64,000 bases of DNA from Hippasteria phrygiana (lineage: Eukaryota; Echinodermata; Asteroidea; Valvatida; Goniasteridae), in the NCBI GenBank assembly GCA_037893225.1, contig JAZGUH010000122.1, positions 186,001 to 250,000 of the forward strand, written 5' to 3'. Below the pieces are notes generated by a model. That model had not been told where the DNA came from. It searched no databases and worked only from the letters and a program-made list of their open reading frames with translations. Of this stretch, positions 46,601-56,400 are shown piece by piece; positions within the stretch are counted from its first letter, which is position 1, and each line of letters opens with the position of its first letter. The position numbers and the translations under genes are program-made.

Positions 46601-48428
46601 AATTGTCACTGGTTGGGTGTGGGAAGAAAAGTACAGTGAAAGTGCACACAAAAAAGACTATGGATGCTCGGCTTCGATACGGCTGACACTGAAATTGTTT
46701 ATTTTGTACATCATCAGTGTTTGAAAAAAATGATTCAGGACCGTCACATTTTTGGCCCATGTCAATTTGAAGGAAAACGCCAACAAATATTGGCGGAATA
46801 ATGTCATGAATGTCTATAAGACTCGGTGAACGGTACGCCGTACGCGGCGCTATACAATCTTTGGTAAGTACTAAAGCCAGCTTTGATTAATGGGCCCAAC
46901 CAGGGAATTCCACGTGCATACTGAGCATGCACATCGGCACTTGACCTCAGCGATTCCATGAGCCATGCATGCAGTGCATGAAAGAAGGCATGGAAGGTGC
47001 GCGCGTGCGAAGATTTGTGCGTGTGGTCTGTACCGGGCCTTGTACGTGGTTGGTGAGAAGTTTTATTCACTTGGGTCTTTACATTTTCCGTCATGTGGCG
47101 ATATCTAAATGTATCCAATCCGTCCAAAAAAGGAAGCAAAAGAGAATACGATGCAAACTAGAGCAACGTGTCTACAGACAAGACTGGGAGAGGGACTTTG
47201 GCTGGCATGGCTTAGCTACGATGGAAATACGATGTTTTGCCGTGTTTGCCGCGAAATGAAACTGACCGGAGGGAGTGGAAGGAAACATATTACCTTATCA
47301 TTTAGCAATTTCTTTTCTATTTTATAGTTTGAAAAATCACTTATTAGTTATAACTCTACTGAATAGGGGTGTGCATTTACGGGTAGTAAAAGAACCGGGT
47401 GCCCGATTGAAAAAAATACGGGTACCCAGGTACCCGTTAAAGAAACCCAACCCAAAACTTCCAATCCCGGAAGTTGTAAAAATGTCTTTCTCTGAGATTC
47501 AAAGTCGTATTGCAGACAAAATGTCTGAAAAATCTCATGCCTGTTTAGTAAACATGATCACTTCTCCACCTTTGCGTGTGCCGGCTCGTGCATGCGCCGG
47601 CATATCACAAAAGACGGCTATCCTGAAGCTTTTTACAGTTGTATTTATGGTGGATGAGGCTTGCTATTGTCTTAACGAGGCTCTTATCCATGCCTTGACT
47701 ACAAAAACCACAACCGGTAAATCCCTTTGTTGTCAATTTTCTTGAGCGTCATAAACGTAAAATCTGTGCTAGTTTCCCATGGCCATGTAGTCGGGTTTCA
47801 TTTTTGAAAATTTCCAACAAATAACATTCAAAACCTTTCCTTTTTTCATAATGTTAAGTTGTATGGGTACTCGATTCCATAATCTGGAACCGGTTCCTTA
47901 TATGAACGGTCGGGTACCCGGTCCCGATGCACACCCCTACTACTGAATCCTCCAATTTTAATACGATATTTCGGACACCGTAGTGAGTTTATCGTTAATG
48001 AGATATTTTACAATGTGTCTATTACATGTGGGCTAGTAAAACTTTCTGCAGGCTAGTAAAAAAACAGTTAACTTGCCCAGTGGACTAGTTAAAAAGAGCT
48101 TAAGATCGAGGCCTGGGTACAGTACTCATGCTGCTCTTGGGATTTGTGAATCGTCGGGTCATTTTAAAAAGTAGAATGCAAATGTAATTGCATTTTACAT
48201 GTACATTGTACATTGAGTTTCAAAGCAATGTGTTGCTTGCATCTGTAATTTTTTGTTAGGTGACTTGCATCACGTCCAGTTGTGTAGGTAGTCAAAAAAA
48301 ATGTGCCCAGTTTGCTGAATGTCAGATTTCTGGTTGTTAAATTGCTTCACTGTGTTTTTTTACAGGACAACCGGATCTGCCCAGTCTGTCGGGAAGAGGT
48401 GAACTTTGACCCAGTAAACTTCACCTAA
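37663..48428 (+). CDS. Large RING-H2 E3 ligase with SUMO-interaction-like motifs (STUbL candidate)
   Basis: Coding exons: 37663-37805, 39139-42367, 43274-43342, 44744-44941, 45200-45301, 46155-46373, 48366-48428; all GT-AG, phases match, 1340 aa, TAA stop. The C-terminal RING-H2 has C1288, C1291, C1306, H1308, H1311, C1314, C1325, C1328 and Arg1329 in linchpin position. The Ser-rich disordered part has hydrophobic cores next to Ser/acidic runs: VLLDLWSSSDEED (20-32), VMIDVD plus ten Ser (255-), IINLFGRTTSDDD (409-), DSVILVDI (502-509), VQVVESQ and VQIIESQ (about 1006, 1067). Residues about 1102-1135 form an acidic helix (DEDERMAKQLQERFDAEL) like ubiquitin-binding MIU helices. Exon 5 is Arg/Gly-rich (RGRARGRGRSR). 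Layout recalls RNF4/RNF111; orthology is unproven. An acceptor at 37653-37654 implies a noncoding first exon. Confidence 0.88.
42589..42933. mobile_element. TIR MITE in intron 2 of the RING-H2 gene, copy 1
   Basis: Ends TGTGACCCGCTCTGCAAAAA and its exact complement. The family sequence recurs at 45616 in intron 5 of the same gene. Target duplication unclear. Noncoding. Confidence 0.8.
43482..44510. mobile_element. ~1-kb TIR element in intron 3 of the RING-H2 gene
   Basis: Ends AGGTCATTCCATGAAGTTGG and the near complement CCAACTTCATGGCATGACC. The motif GTGTCC…GTTACATGTGAAACC occurs four times inside, twice in each orientation. No transposase frame. Confidence 0.65.
45616..46067. mobile_element. 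TIR MITE in intron 5 of the RING-H2 gene, copy 2
   Basis: Same termini (TGTGACCCGCTCTGCAAAAA) and same left half as the element at 42589, but about 105 bases longer through an extra segment near 45895-46005. It ends 87 bases before exon 6. Confidence 0.8.
46479..48115. mobile_element. 1.6-kb element with CAGGCCTCGA termini in the last intron
   Basis: Ends CAGGCCTCGACCTTAG and the complement of CAGGCCTCGATCTTAAG, flanked by GGTACA on both sides. It sits in a SINE fragment. CTAGTAAAAA and TTGCCCGG motifs repeat near both ends. Near 47170-47270 a frameshifted remnant reads DWERDFGW then SYDGNTMFCRVCREMK, resembling the TTF-type/ZNF862-like zinc finger of hAT-derived genes. It holds a nested element at 47364. 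Confidence 0.7.
47364..47939. mobile_element. hAT MITE nested in the CAGGCCTCGA element
   Basis: Ends TAGGGGTGTGCAT and the complement (ATGCACACCCCTA), with a perfect 8-bp duplication CTACTGAA that fits the hAT pattern nTnnnnAn. Subterminal GGGTACCCGG-type repeats. 576 bp, no transposase. Confidence 0.85.
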
Positions 48429-48678
48429 TGACTTTTGGTCTCTGTGCAGGATGACCTGTAGCTATGTGACTGTGATGATCTCCCACTATCATTTTAGCCT
48501 GTAATGAAAAATCGTTTACTGCGACTTAGAAAACCTGGAACGATAGGGGACATCACAATGTATTATGTAGCTATGCACATACATTGCATGAAGGTCGTTA
48601 TGAGACATCTTTGTATTAAAACACAATGACTTTGAGCCGCTCCTGGCGTCTAGTTCTCTATTATTGGAATCAGTTTGT

Positions 48679-49002
48679 CAGTGATGTAGTCGAGGCCATC
48701 ACAAGGCCACACAAGACCTTGCAAGGCCAGCACAAGGCCGGCACAAGACCTTCAGTCTTAATTCAAGCATTCCTTTGTCATGGTTTGTGCCTGTTACTTG
48801 TGCCTGTTGCAAGCTGGCCTCGTGCCTGGCCTCGTGCCTGGCCTCGTGCCTGGCCTCGTGCCTGGCCTCGTGCCTGGCCTCGTGCCTGGCCTCGTGCCTG
48901 GCCTCGTGCCTGGCCTCGTGCCTGGCCTCGTGCCTGGCCTCGTGCCTGGCCTCGTGCCTGGCCTCGTGCCTGGCCTCGTGCCTGGCCTCGACTACATCAC
49001 TG
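48679..49002. mobile_element. Foldback element family F, copy 2, with expanded arm
   Basis: Perfect 19-bp inverted ends CAGTGATGTAGTCGAGGCC, flanked by a perfect 8-bp duplication CAGTTTGT (48671-48678, 49003-49010). The core TTCCTTTGTCATGGTT matches the other copies. The left arm has loose CACAAGGCC units; the right arm is a 12-bp minisatellite. It lies in the 3' UTR of the RING-H2 gene. Confidence 0.88.
48815..48991. repeat. 12-bp minisatellite in the 3' UTR, ~14 units
   Basis: Unit TGGCCTCGTGCC repeated almost without change. Because 12 is a multiple of 3 it gives long open frames in several phases (repeating PRAW, ARHE or VPGL), which are artefacts of the array rather than genes. Confidence 0.9.
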
Positions 49003-49519
49003 CAGTTTGTTCTCCGATGAGCCACTGTAAACTGCTAGCCATGGTGATAGACTTTAGTTTTGTTTTTGTAAAGCCATTGTAGTGAAAAATACGTACACTT
49101 AGTTGATTAAATAAATTGAATAAAACTCTTGCTGTTATGCTGAACATTTATTGGTATTAATATTGAATTTTACCAATAAGCGATAATATACAAAGGAGTT
49201 AGCATGCCCCACCCCAGCCCCACCTTGACCCTCTTCCTTCCCCTAATCCCACCCACCCCAACTTATCCTCTGAAAAAGAATAAACTTAAAGAACTCAGAT
49301 TATCGTCTGTTGTACAAAGTGATTTTTCTTTTAGCTCAGGGTGTGTTTTGAATATTACTCATTTAACAAACTCTGTGCTCCCTTCACCTCTATGACCAAG
49401 CATTTAAATGATGTGCACACAAGATGTCACTCTTCATATTGTGTGTCCAGTTTTGCTTTTGACATTTTTAGCAGACAGCTACTACATGTATTTTGTACTT
49501 TCTTGCTCAGGGTAAAATA

Positions 49520-50130
49520 AATATTTTGAAAACGTGGTTGGATGCCTCAAAGAAAATGGAGTCCTTTTGTAAGCGGTGTTGAGTTGCCTCCCTGAGGATT
49601 ATGGAGTACCGAAGTCTGACGTCGGTTGGCACGACAACTGGCTCCAAACAAATGGAGATTTCGACAAAATAAAAGTATTCTGGCTCCAAACATTGCATTG
49701 ACGTCATCATCTGGATACTCTATAGTAGTTAAAGGTAGTAGGCCCCTATGGATTTGGGGTTAGTATTTTATAGCAAATACTGGAAAACTTACCCGTTTAT
49801 AAGGTTTTGCGTGCGTAGATGCTGGGAGAACACAGAAAAAATGTTTTTGTAGTTTGGTTCCCTGACCCTACTTCAGTCAAAACAGCAATTTATAGACGTC
49901 GGGGGAATTATCAGGTCGGGGAACTAGACTTTCCAACGCTGGTCTGCCTACCATCGATGGAAATTGATATAAACATTCCACTTTTCTTGAAAATGACTAC
50001 CCCGGGTGCCATGATTTCTCAGCATGCTTGAGACTATTATTTACTTGCAGTCGAGTGTTTTTTCATATTTCAGTATTTTTGTTTTACTCTTCAGACGTTG
50101 TCCACGTTACCTTTAAGATAAGTTGCCGAT
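49520..50130. repeat. Two-module interspersed repeat, copy 1
   Basis: Module P (49530-49720; GTCTGACGTCG…ACAACTGGCTCCAAACAAAT… CATTGCATTGACGTCATCAT) is followed by module Q (about 49745-50115; GTTAGTATTTTATAGCAAATACTG… GTGCCATGA…). The same modules occur at 55800-56400 with Q in the same and P in the opposite orientation. Noncoding. Confidence 0.6.
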
Positions 50131-51940
50131 TGCTTGCTTATTAATGCAGTGTCTGAAGTCTGAATCCCGAGGGGGACACCTAAGTACATGTAAATGTTTT
50201 GTTTTATTTTTTATTTATTTAATTTTAAATTCCACCAGCTTGCGTGATGTGAAGTGCCTTGGTACATAATGCATTTCACGGATTGATCCGGGGGGAGGGG
50301 GCCATGCCCCCCCCCCCCCCAAAAAAAGAAGAGCTAAAACCCGAAAAATATTGATCTTAGGTCAAATTAAAAAAAAACATGTTTAGCGTCCTGCCTTTTT
50401 GAAAAATAGGAAGGAGGAGGCCCTTTTTTTTTCTTTTTTTTTCTTCAAAATGGCCGCTCGACACATTTTCCAAGACGTCCGGCTGGGCTATTTTTCAAGA
50501 TGGCCGCCAGCATACACAAGGTGATGCTAGAGTCTAAAAATACGACTTTTTGTTTTGGGATTTTTTTTTTTTTTCGAAAAAGATCAAATATTCTTCATTT
50601 TTTTTCGTGTTGTTTCATTTAAAAAAAAAAAAAAAAGAGCAGGCGGCTTCAAAAAAGGAAGCGGGCGGGGACGCTAAACATGGATTCTTTTTTATTTGGC
50701 CTTATAGTTGCTTTTTAAAAATAATACTAAATTGTAGAATCTGCTGTATTGAGTATTTTCACCCCCTTCCCCGAAAGAGTGCTCTCCAAGTACTGTCCAG
50801 TCCCCTAGAAGAGTCGGTACTCACATATTTGGTGCCCCCCCCCCCCCCCCCCCCCGCCTAATAGAAAGGTTTTCAAAAAGAATAATGTTAACACACTGAG
50901 AGAATAAATAAAATGGCGAAATTTTGATAGAAAAAGGGATAAAGAAGTGGAATAGATATTTAATAGGACACAATGAATAAACAATGAATTTTGAAAATTA
51001 AAAGAATTTGAATAATTAGAGTGACAAAAGTAATTAAAACATACATTAATTCATAAATAATTTTCAGATAAGTACATGAAATTTCGAAGCGAATAAATAA
51101 TTGGATACAAGAGGTGGATAAAATAAGAAAAGGAATTGAATTTGTAAAAAAATATGGAAAGAGTTCCATATCCGGCCATCACTTAGACCTCGTGCACAAA
51201 GTTTATGGGCCATGACAGAAAAAGTCAAAGTATTTTCAAAGAATAAGTTGAAAATTTTCCCCTCCTAAATTCAAGTTTCTTCATCAGATTTATATTTTTT
51301 GGTAGTTTTTAAGTCATATTAAGGGAAAATATGTGATGGCCGGATATGGAACTTTTTCCAAAAAATATAAAGAGGGGCTATTGACCTGTAACTCCATCTG
51401 GAATTGCTGCCCCATATTTCTGTCAGGACGGACATCCATTTTCCCCCTTTATCAATCAACCTGTCGTCCTTTATCCTCCTATAGGCAGGTTTTCACACAC
51501 TTTAAATGCTCAACGTCCCTGGTGTGTGAATGTACGTGATGTAAAGACGATTTCACCCGAGAAGTCTGTAAAATCTAATATGTAATTATAACGTCGTTGC
51601 GGTGAAAGGCGTCTAGTCAAAGAAAGGGCGCTAATTATGTTCACTGTCTTCGATGGAACCGCACAACCTCCCTGCATCGGTTTCCTCTGCTCCATTTTCC
51701 GAATTCAAAATCTCCCTTAGACGTTCATCTGTCTTTAGCGCAACCTCAAACTTGGCGTGCTATCCTGAAGAGGACTTTGTCGAGTATCGACGTAGAAGTA
51801 GACGACGACAAAAATCCCGCGCATGTCTGTTTTTTTGTCTGTGATAAAACCTCAATTTTGACCCGTTCAGTTGGGAGATTATGCATGAATTGACAGAGTG
51901 GATTCGTTTCTTATGATGCGAACAAGGCTGAATGAGCATA
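50131..51940. other. Intergenic with homopolymer runs, no gene
   Basis: C-runs near 50309 and 50836-50855, A/T runs near 50560-50635, and an inverted pair TTCCATATCCGGCCATCAC (51164-51182) / GTGATGGCCGGATATGGAA (51333-51351) marking a ~190-bp TIR element. No coding frame is supported. Confidence 0.45.
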
Positions 51941-52117
51941 TACCCTTAGAAAAACCTCCCATGGAATTCCAATGGCGTCCAAATCACCAGGCAATTCCCA
52001 TAAGGTTTTGCATGGGAGATTTTTGTAAAACAAAAACCTCCTATGGGATTCCCCTGGTGTCCATTTCACCATGCAATTCCCATGGAGTTTTTTGCATGGG
52101 AGATTTTCGTAAGGGTA
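51941..52117. mobile_element. 177-bp MITE with internal duplication
   Basis: Ends TACCCTTAGAAAAACCTCCC and the complement of TACCCTTACGAAAATCTCCC; the inside is two copies of CATGGGAGATTTT…GTAA with AATTCCCAT. TA flanks suggest a Tc1/mariner-type element. Confidence 0.65.
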
Positions 52118-54634
52118 GTTTAAGTGACAGATCTGGCAAAGGATGTGGCCACACCGACCGGCGAAATAAGTTGCTTGCGCCCACCTCTCCCCCACCTTCC
52201 GTTCGCCCTATATTCCCCTCCCACAGAAAAAAAGGTGAGGACACTTGGAAGAAGATAACTTATATTCCTTGTACTTTGTAGACCTAGGCCTGTCAGCAAA
52301 AAGGCAGCCACTGCGTACACCCACCCGCATGCAATCTTGAAGCAAATGTATTGGACAAATATATTCATCAGCCTAAAGGCAGATGAACAAGTCTGGCAGT
52401 ATAGCTCAGCTGCATCTTCTCCCTTCGTGAAATCCATTGAGACCCAACTGTCTCGGCTTATTTCCGCTACATCTCCTTAAAAATACTTCAATTAGATTTC
52501 CGCTTCACCAATTCTGCTACAAAGCACAGCAGCCAAAACATTCCTTCATTAAAGGTGAGAAGTATAGCGAGAACCTTTTATCGTTACCGTGGCAACGGGA
52601 AATGGAACGATTAGAAATTTGCTGCTGGGACGGAAGTGTAGTGTGTATGCGCGCGCTGTGAGGTTTGTCATTTTCCCGCGTGATTTCTTCCGAGGCACAC
52701 CGCTTGTTCAATGCGGTAGCGTTGGTTGTGTGGCGGACAGCGCATCATACGGAATTTACCGCGTCACACACACACACAACGCATACATACAGTGTGTAGC
52801 AGAGAACGCACAACTGAAATAATTGGCAAAGCCAGAAATTGCCTCTAGACCAGACTTTTCTCACGCTGGATTTAACCGCACCAGGAAGAATTTCCGTCAG
52901 TATCTTAAATTCAAAGTGATATTTTGTTGGTCGAGAAACTTGGATAGCCCAGCAAAAGCACCTCGGGAGTGTAGACACCGCGGATAGCACATGTAACAGG
53001 CCCCAGTTTGACTGTGTGACTGAGTGAATTGAGCAACGTCTATACCTATAGATTTGAAAGGACGTTTTGAAGCTGTCCAGACTCCAGTCAGCAGAGGCAG
53101 TAGTCTCAGTTCGAGGCGAATCTGAAAGGTGGTAGTTCTAGAAGTCGGGTTGTTCATCAGTGCCGGGCAACGCAGCAGATTTGTGGTGTGCCAAGACTGC
53201 ACTTGATTTACCAGCAGCTGAGAACGGTAAGTATTTATTTTCACAGTAGGCTTACTAGATCACATGGAAATGCAGATTTATATTGGTATAATAGCTTTTA
53301 TATAACACCCTGGATAAATCCCCACCATCTGATTGGTGGATCGTCGATCACGCGCATTAAATTATTCGTACCAACGCACGGCACCGCAAAAACAGAAGTT
53401 CTATTTTACGGTATACGCGTTGAATAGAACTTCCATAATTCAAAGGTCACAGTTTGGTGGAGCTACACCACGGTTGTCACTCACACAAAATGGCGGACGA
53501 TGTTCGCGAATCATCATCCTAACAGACATGACATTAACTCGTAGGCGATGCTAGCTGACGCTGCTAACACAAACTAAGAAACAAATTAAATACGCAGTCA
53601 CACGATTAGATGAATTTGCAAGACACGCAGGAACAACAATTGAGCCTTAACTGATTCGGAACTGGACAGCTTTTTGTCGCGGTTTTATGCGGGACGTCCC
53701 AAAAAGGGAAAACGCGGCACGTTGTATTTACACAAAGAAATCCATGCATGCAATCCGACGAATGAATGTTTATGAGTGCAATTCGCCTCGTGGAATGGAA
53801 CATTCAATCTGTCACCTCATGAAATTATTCTTACCATTGCACTCATAAACATTCATTATTTGTATAGCCTATAGGCCTATAGTGTTTTTTCTCTCCGACT
53901 TTAATGCATGTTGGGTTGGTAATAAGCACTTTCACGGTAATATGCGCCATCTTGTTCACGGGGCAAATAGAACAAGCGACTCCCGGCACAGTCAACAATT
54001 TCCTGTGGTCTAAAGTTCTCATTATTGAAAAGTGTATAGTCCATCGGCCTGCTGGGCGGAGCTATTACCAGTGGGAATATATATTCCTTGTTTTTGCAAG
54101 TAGGAGCACTATACAGTGCAGTGAGATCTAACCCTATGCCCGATGCGTTCATTACCCAAACACTGACCCTTCAGATCAGATTATCAGTAGACAGGTTCCT
54201 AGTTTCGGGGCCGCCTGGGGGGTCTTTTGTCCCGGAAGTGGTGTTACTCCTTCAATAGTAACAAATGATTAATTTCTGCCATCGCTATAGGGTTACCTTT
54301 AAGATGCCAAGATGAGCGTGAAATGCATGACCAGTTGTAAGAATACAAAATATCACATGCACGGTTCTAATGCATTCTACATAATTATTATTTTGGGGTA
54401 TATTTAGTGTAGCGTTCGGGAGAAAAGATACGCATCTTGGGTTATTGTGCTTGTGTTCTTGGGCAAGACACTTTACTACAATTGCCTCGTCTCTTATTAC
54501 GTTTGAGGGTGGCGAACGGAATGTTTTGATCTCGAACTACTGCAACGACTGCCACTCTCCGTTGAGGAGTTAAATTTTTGAAGCGCTGTGAGATATTTTG
54601 TACAACGCCTAAAGCAGCATCTCAGTATTTAATG
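52118..54634. other. Intergenic; one orphan splice-donor-like site
   Basis: A strong donor consensus (AACG-GTAAGTATTT) lies at 53226-53236, after a ~200-base stretch with no long frame; it could end a noncoding first exon of an unseen plus-strand gene. GCAAAAAGGCAGCCACTGCG near 52298 recurs at 61979. No coding gene is supported. Confidence 0.35.
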
Positions 54635-54869
54635 CAGAGTTGTATTCGAGTCCCTGCAAGTCCTTTCACACGTCCTTTCGCAAGCCCAGTCAGAAGTCCT
54701 TTCATAAAGCCGGTCAAAAGTAACCCGATGAACAATGACAAAGGAATGCCTTTGTCAAAGCTCATTTGAAAAGCTTGTGATTAGGATTAGGACTAGAGGG
54801 CTTGTGATGGACTTGCAGGGACTTGCAGGGACTTGTGAAAGGACTTGCAGGGACTCGAATACAAATCTG
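54635..54869. mobile_element. Foldback element family F, copy 3
   Basis: Ends CAGAGTTGTATTCGAGTCCC and the complement of CAGATTTGTATTCGAGTCCC; 8-bp duplication ATTTAATG / ATTTAATA. Arms are tandem GGACTTGCAG and TCCTTTCACA units; the core AATGACAAAGGAATGCCTTT is palindromic. Probably the least altered copy. Confidence 0.85.
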
Positions 54870-55799
54870 ATTTAATATATATTATTATTAGGGAGCATTG
54901 CATATTGTCCAGAGGTGGGTGTCTAAATTGTCGTTAATAATTCAGCGTTGCATTGATCACTGCACAGCGAACACTTAGGTTCTCAGTCTCTTTTTCCCCT
55001 TAAATTAAAAATATCCCAAATTTTATCACAGTAAAGAAAAATGGGTAGGCCTACAGGTGGATTCGAACTAGGGACCGTTTAATCCATAACCCATCCCACT
55101 ATCTACTAGACTAGTCTGTAGCAGCTCGACAACAGTTGTTCTTCAAAATGATTGAATGTAACTAGTTGACTAAACAATTCCAATGATGTGACGTTCTGTT
55201 TCATTATAATGAATAAACATGTTTTCTCATAAAAACTAATGAATTATTCATAAAATTTGATAGACCCACCTGCGGGAAAGAAAATAGCGCGCCGCACCGC
55301 TTTTCTTTGCGGCGCCGCATTCCATACCTCAAACCTTGCTAAAGAATGGGAAAACAACGACGACGACGACGGCAGGTAGAGCGGTATCGCTATTGATACC
55401 GCTTTCAGAAAAAGGAAATTATCCCTTATGGATATTGTCACATTTGCAGTACCGAGAAATTCTGTTGTCTAATCTATAGGTTGTGATGAGGCCAACTTAT
55501 AGTCAGTCTATTAGCTAAAGCAATAAGCTTGACTTGCTTCAATGCACATGGGCCGCTCTGCCTGAGTATATTCTATTACCGTTCTTAGTGAGAAGTGCAG
55601 CAGAAATCCAATTACCTTGCGTTCAGTGAGGTAAAACTATGAGTGACGAGATACCATATAATGTACAATATGTGCGGCGTGGCTGGCGGCATTATTAATG
55701 ATGATGAGTATTCTGTAATTTCAGAATACACTTGGGATAGGATCAAATTGAACATAAAATGAGCTTGCAACATACAACATTTGCCTTTGCTGAAGTGAG
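54870..55799. other. Intergenic, decayed tRNA-like trace only
   Basis: A minus-strand B-box-like GTTCGAATCC near 55068 has no convincing cloverleaf. No gene seen. Confidence 0.3.
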
Positions 55800-56400
55800 C
55801 GGATTGGGAGTTAGTTTATAACAAATACTGCAACACTGAACTGATGCTGGGAAAACAGAGAGAATAAAATGCTATTCTAGTAGTCTGGTACCATGGGCCT
55901 ACTTCAGACTATTTCTAACGACTATCGCTAGAAATTGATACACAAATTTCACTTTTCTTAATATGACAGCACACCAGGTGCCATGAATTCACAGGATGCT
56001 TGGAACTATCATTATAGTCAAGTATGGTATTTTATAACAATTCAGTAGTTGTGTTTTCTGATTTTTGAAAATGTATATTATTACCCCTAAAGATGTTGTC
56101 CGGTTATAAATACATTTTACAGAGGTATCAAACAGAAAACATCCGTCATGTGATTTTTTAATTTTAAATAAGATCATTGCTGCAACACATTCATTATGGC
56201 GTGCCGAAGTGATGACGTCAATGCAATGTTTGGAACCGGAATATTTTTGCTATTTTGTGTCAACGTGTTTGCATGACTGGCTGTTAATTAACAAAGGAAC
56301 AGTCGAAATCTCCATTTGTTTGGAGCCAGTTGTCGCGCGAACTGACGTCACACTTCGGTACTCTGTATAGTGTCTTTCCAGATACTCTCTAAAAAAAGAG
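55800..56400. repeat. Two-module interspersed repeat, copy 2
   Basis: Module Q (55805-56110) matches 49745-50115 in direct orientation; module P (56200-56370; GATGACGTCAATGCAATGTT… TGGAGCCAGTTGTCGCG) matches 49530-49720 inverted. P itself is partly palindromic through GACGTCA and GGCTCCAAAC blocks. Confidence 0.6.

Larger units (their letters stand above)
48429..49140 (+). other. 3' UTR of the RING-H2 gene
   Basis: From the TAA stop to two AATAAA signals at 49110-49115 and 49119-49124, with cleavage expected shortly after. About 45% of it is a foldback transposon (48679-49002), so the mature transcript should carry a long GC-rich hairpin. Assigned from signal position; no transcript evidence. 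Confidence 0.6.

Noticed and set aside
48626..49082. Long open frames in several phases encoding repeating PRAW, ARHE, VPGL or CLAS units
   Set aside because: They come from a 12-bp array without stop codons inside a transposon in the 3' UTR; no codon bias, splice or domain support.
55036..55125. A tRNA-like sequence with GTTCGAATCC
   Set aside because: Neither T stem nor D stem pairs; only the B-box motif is left.
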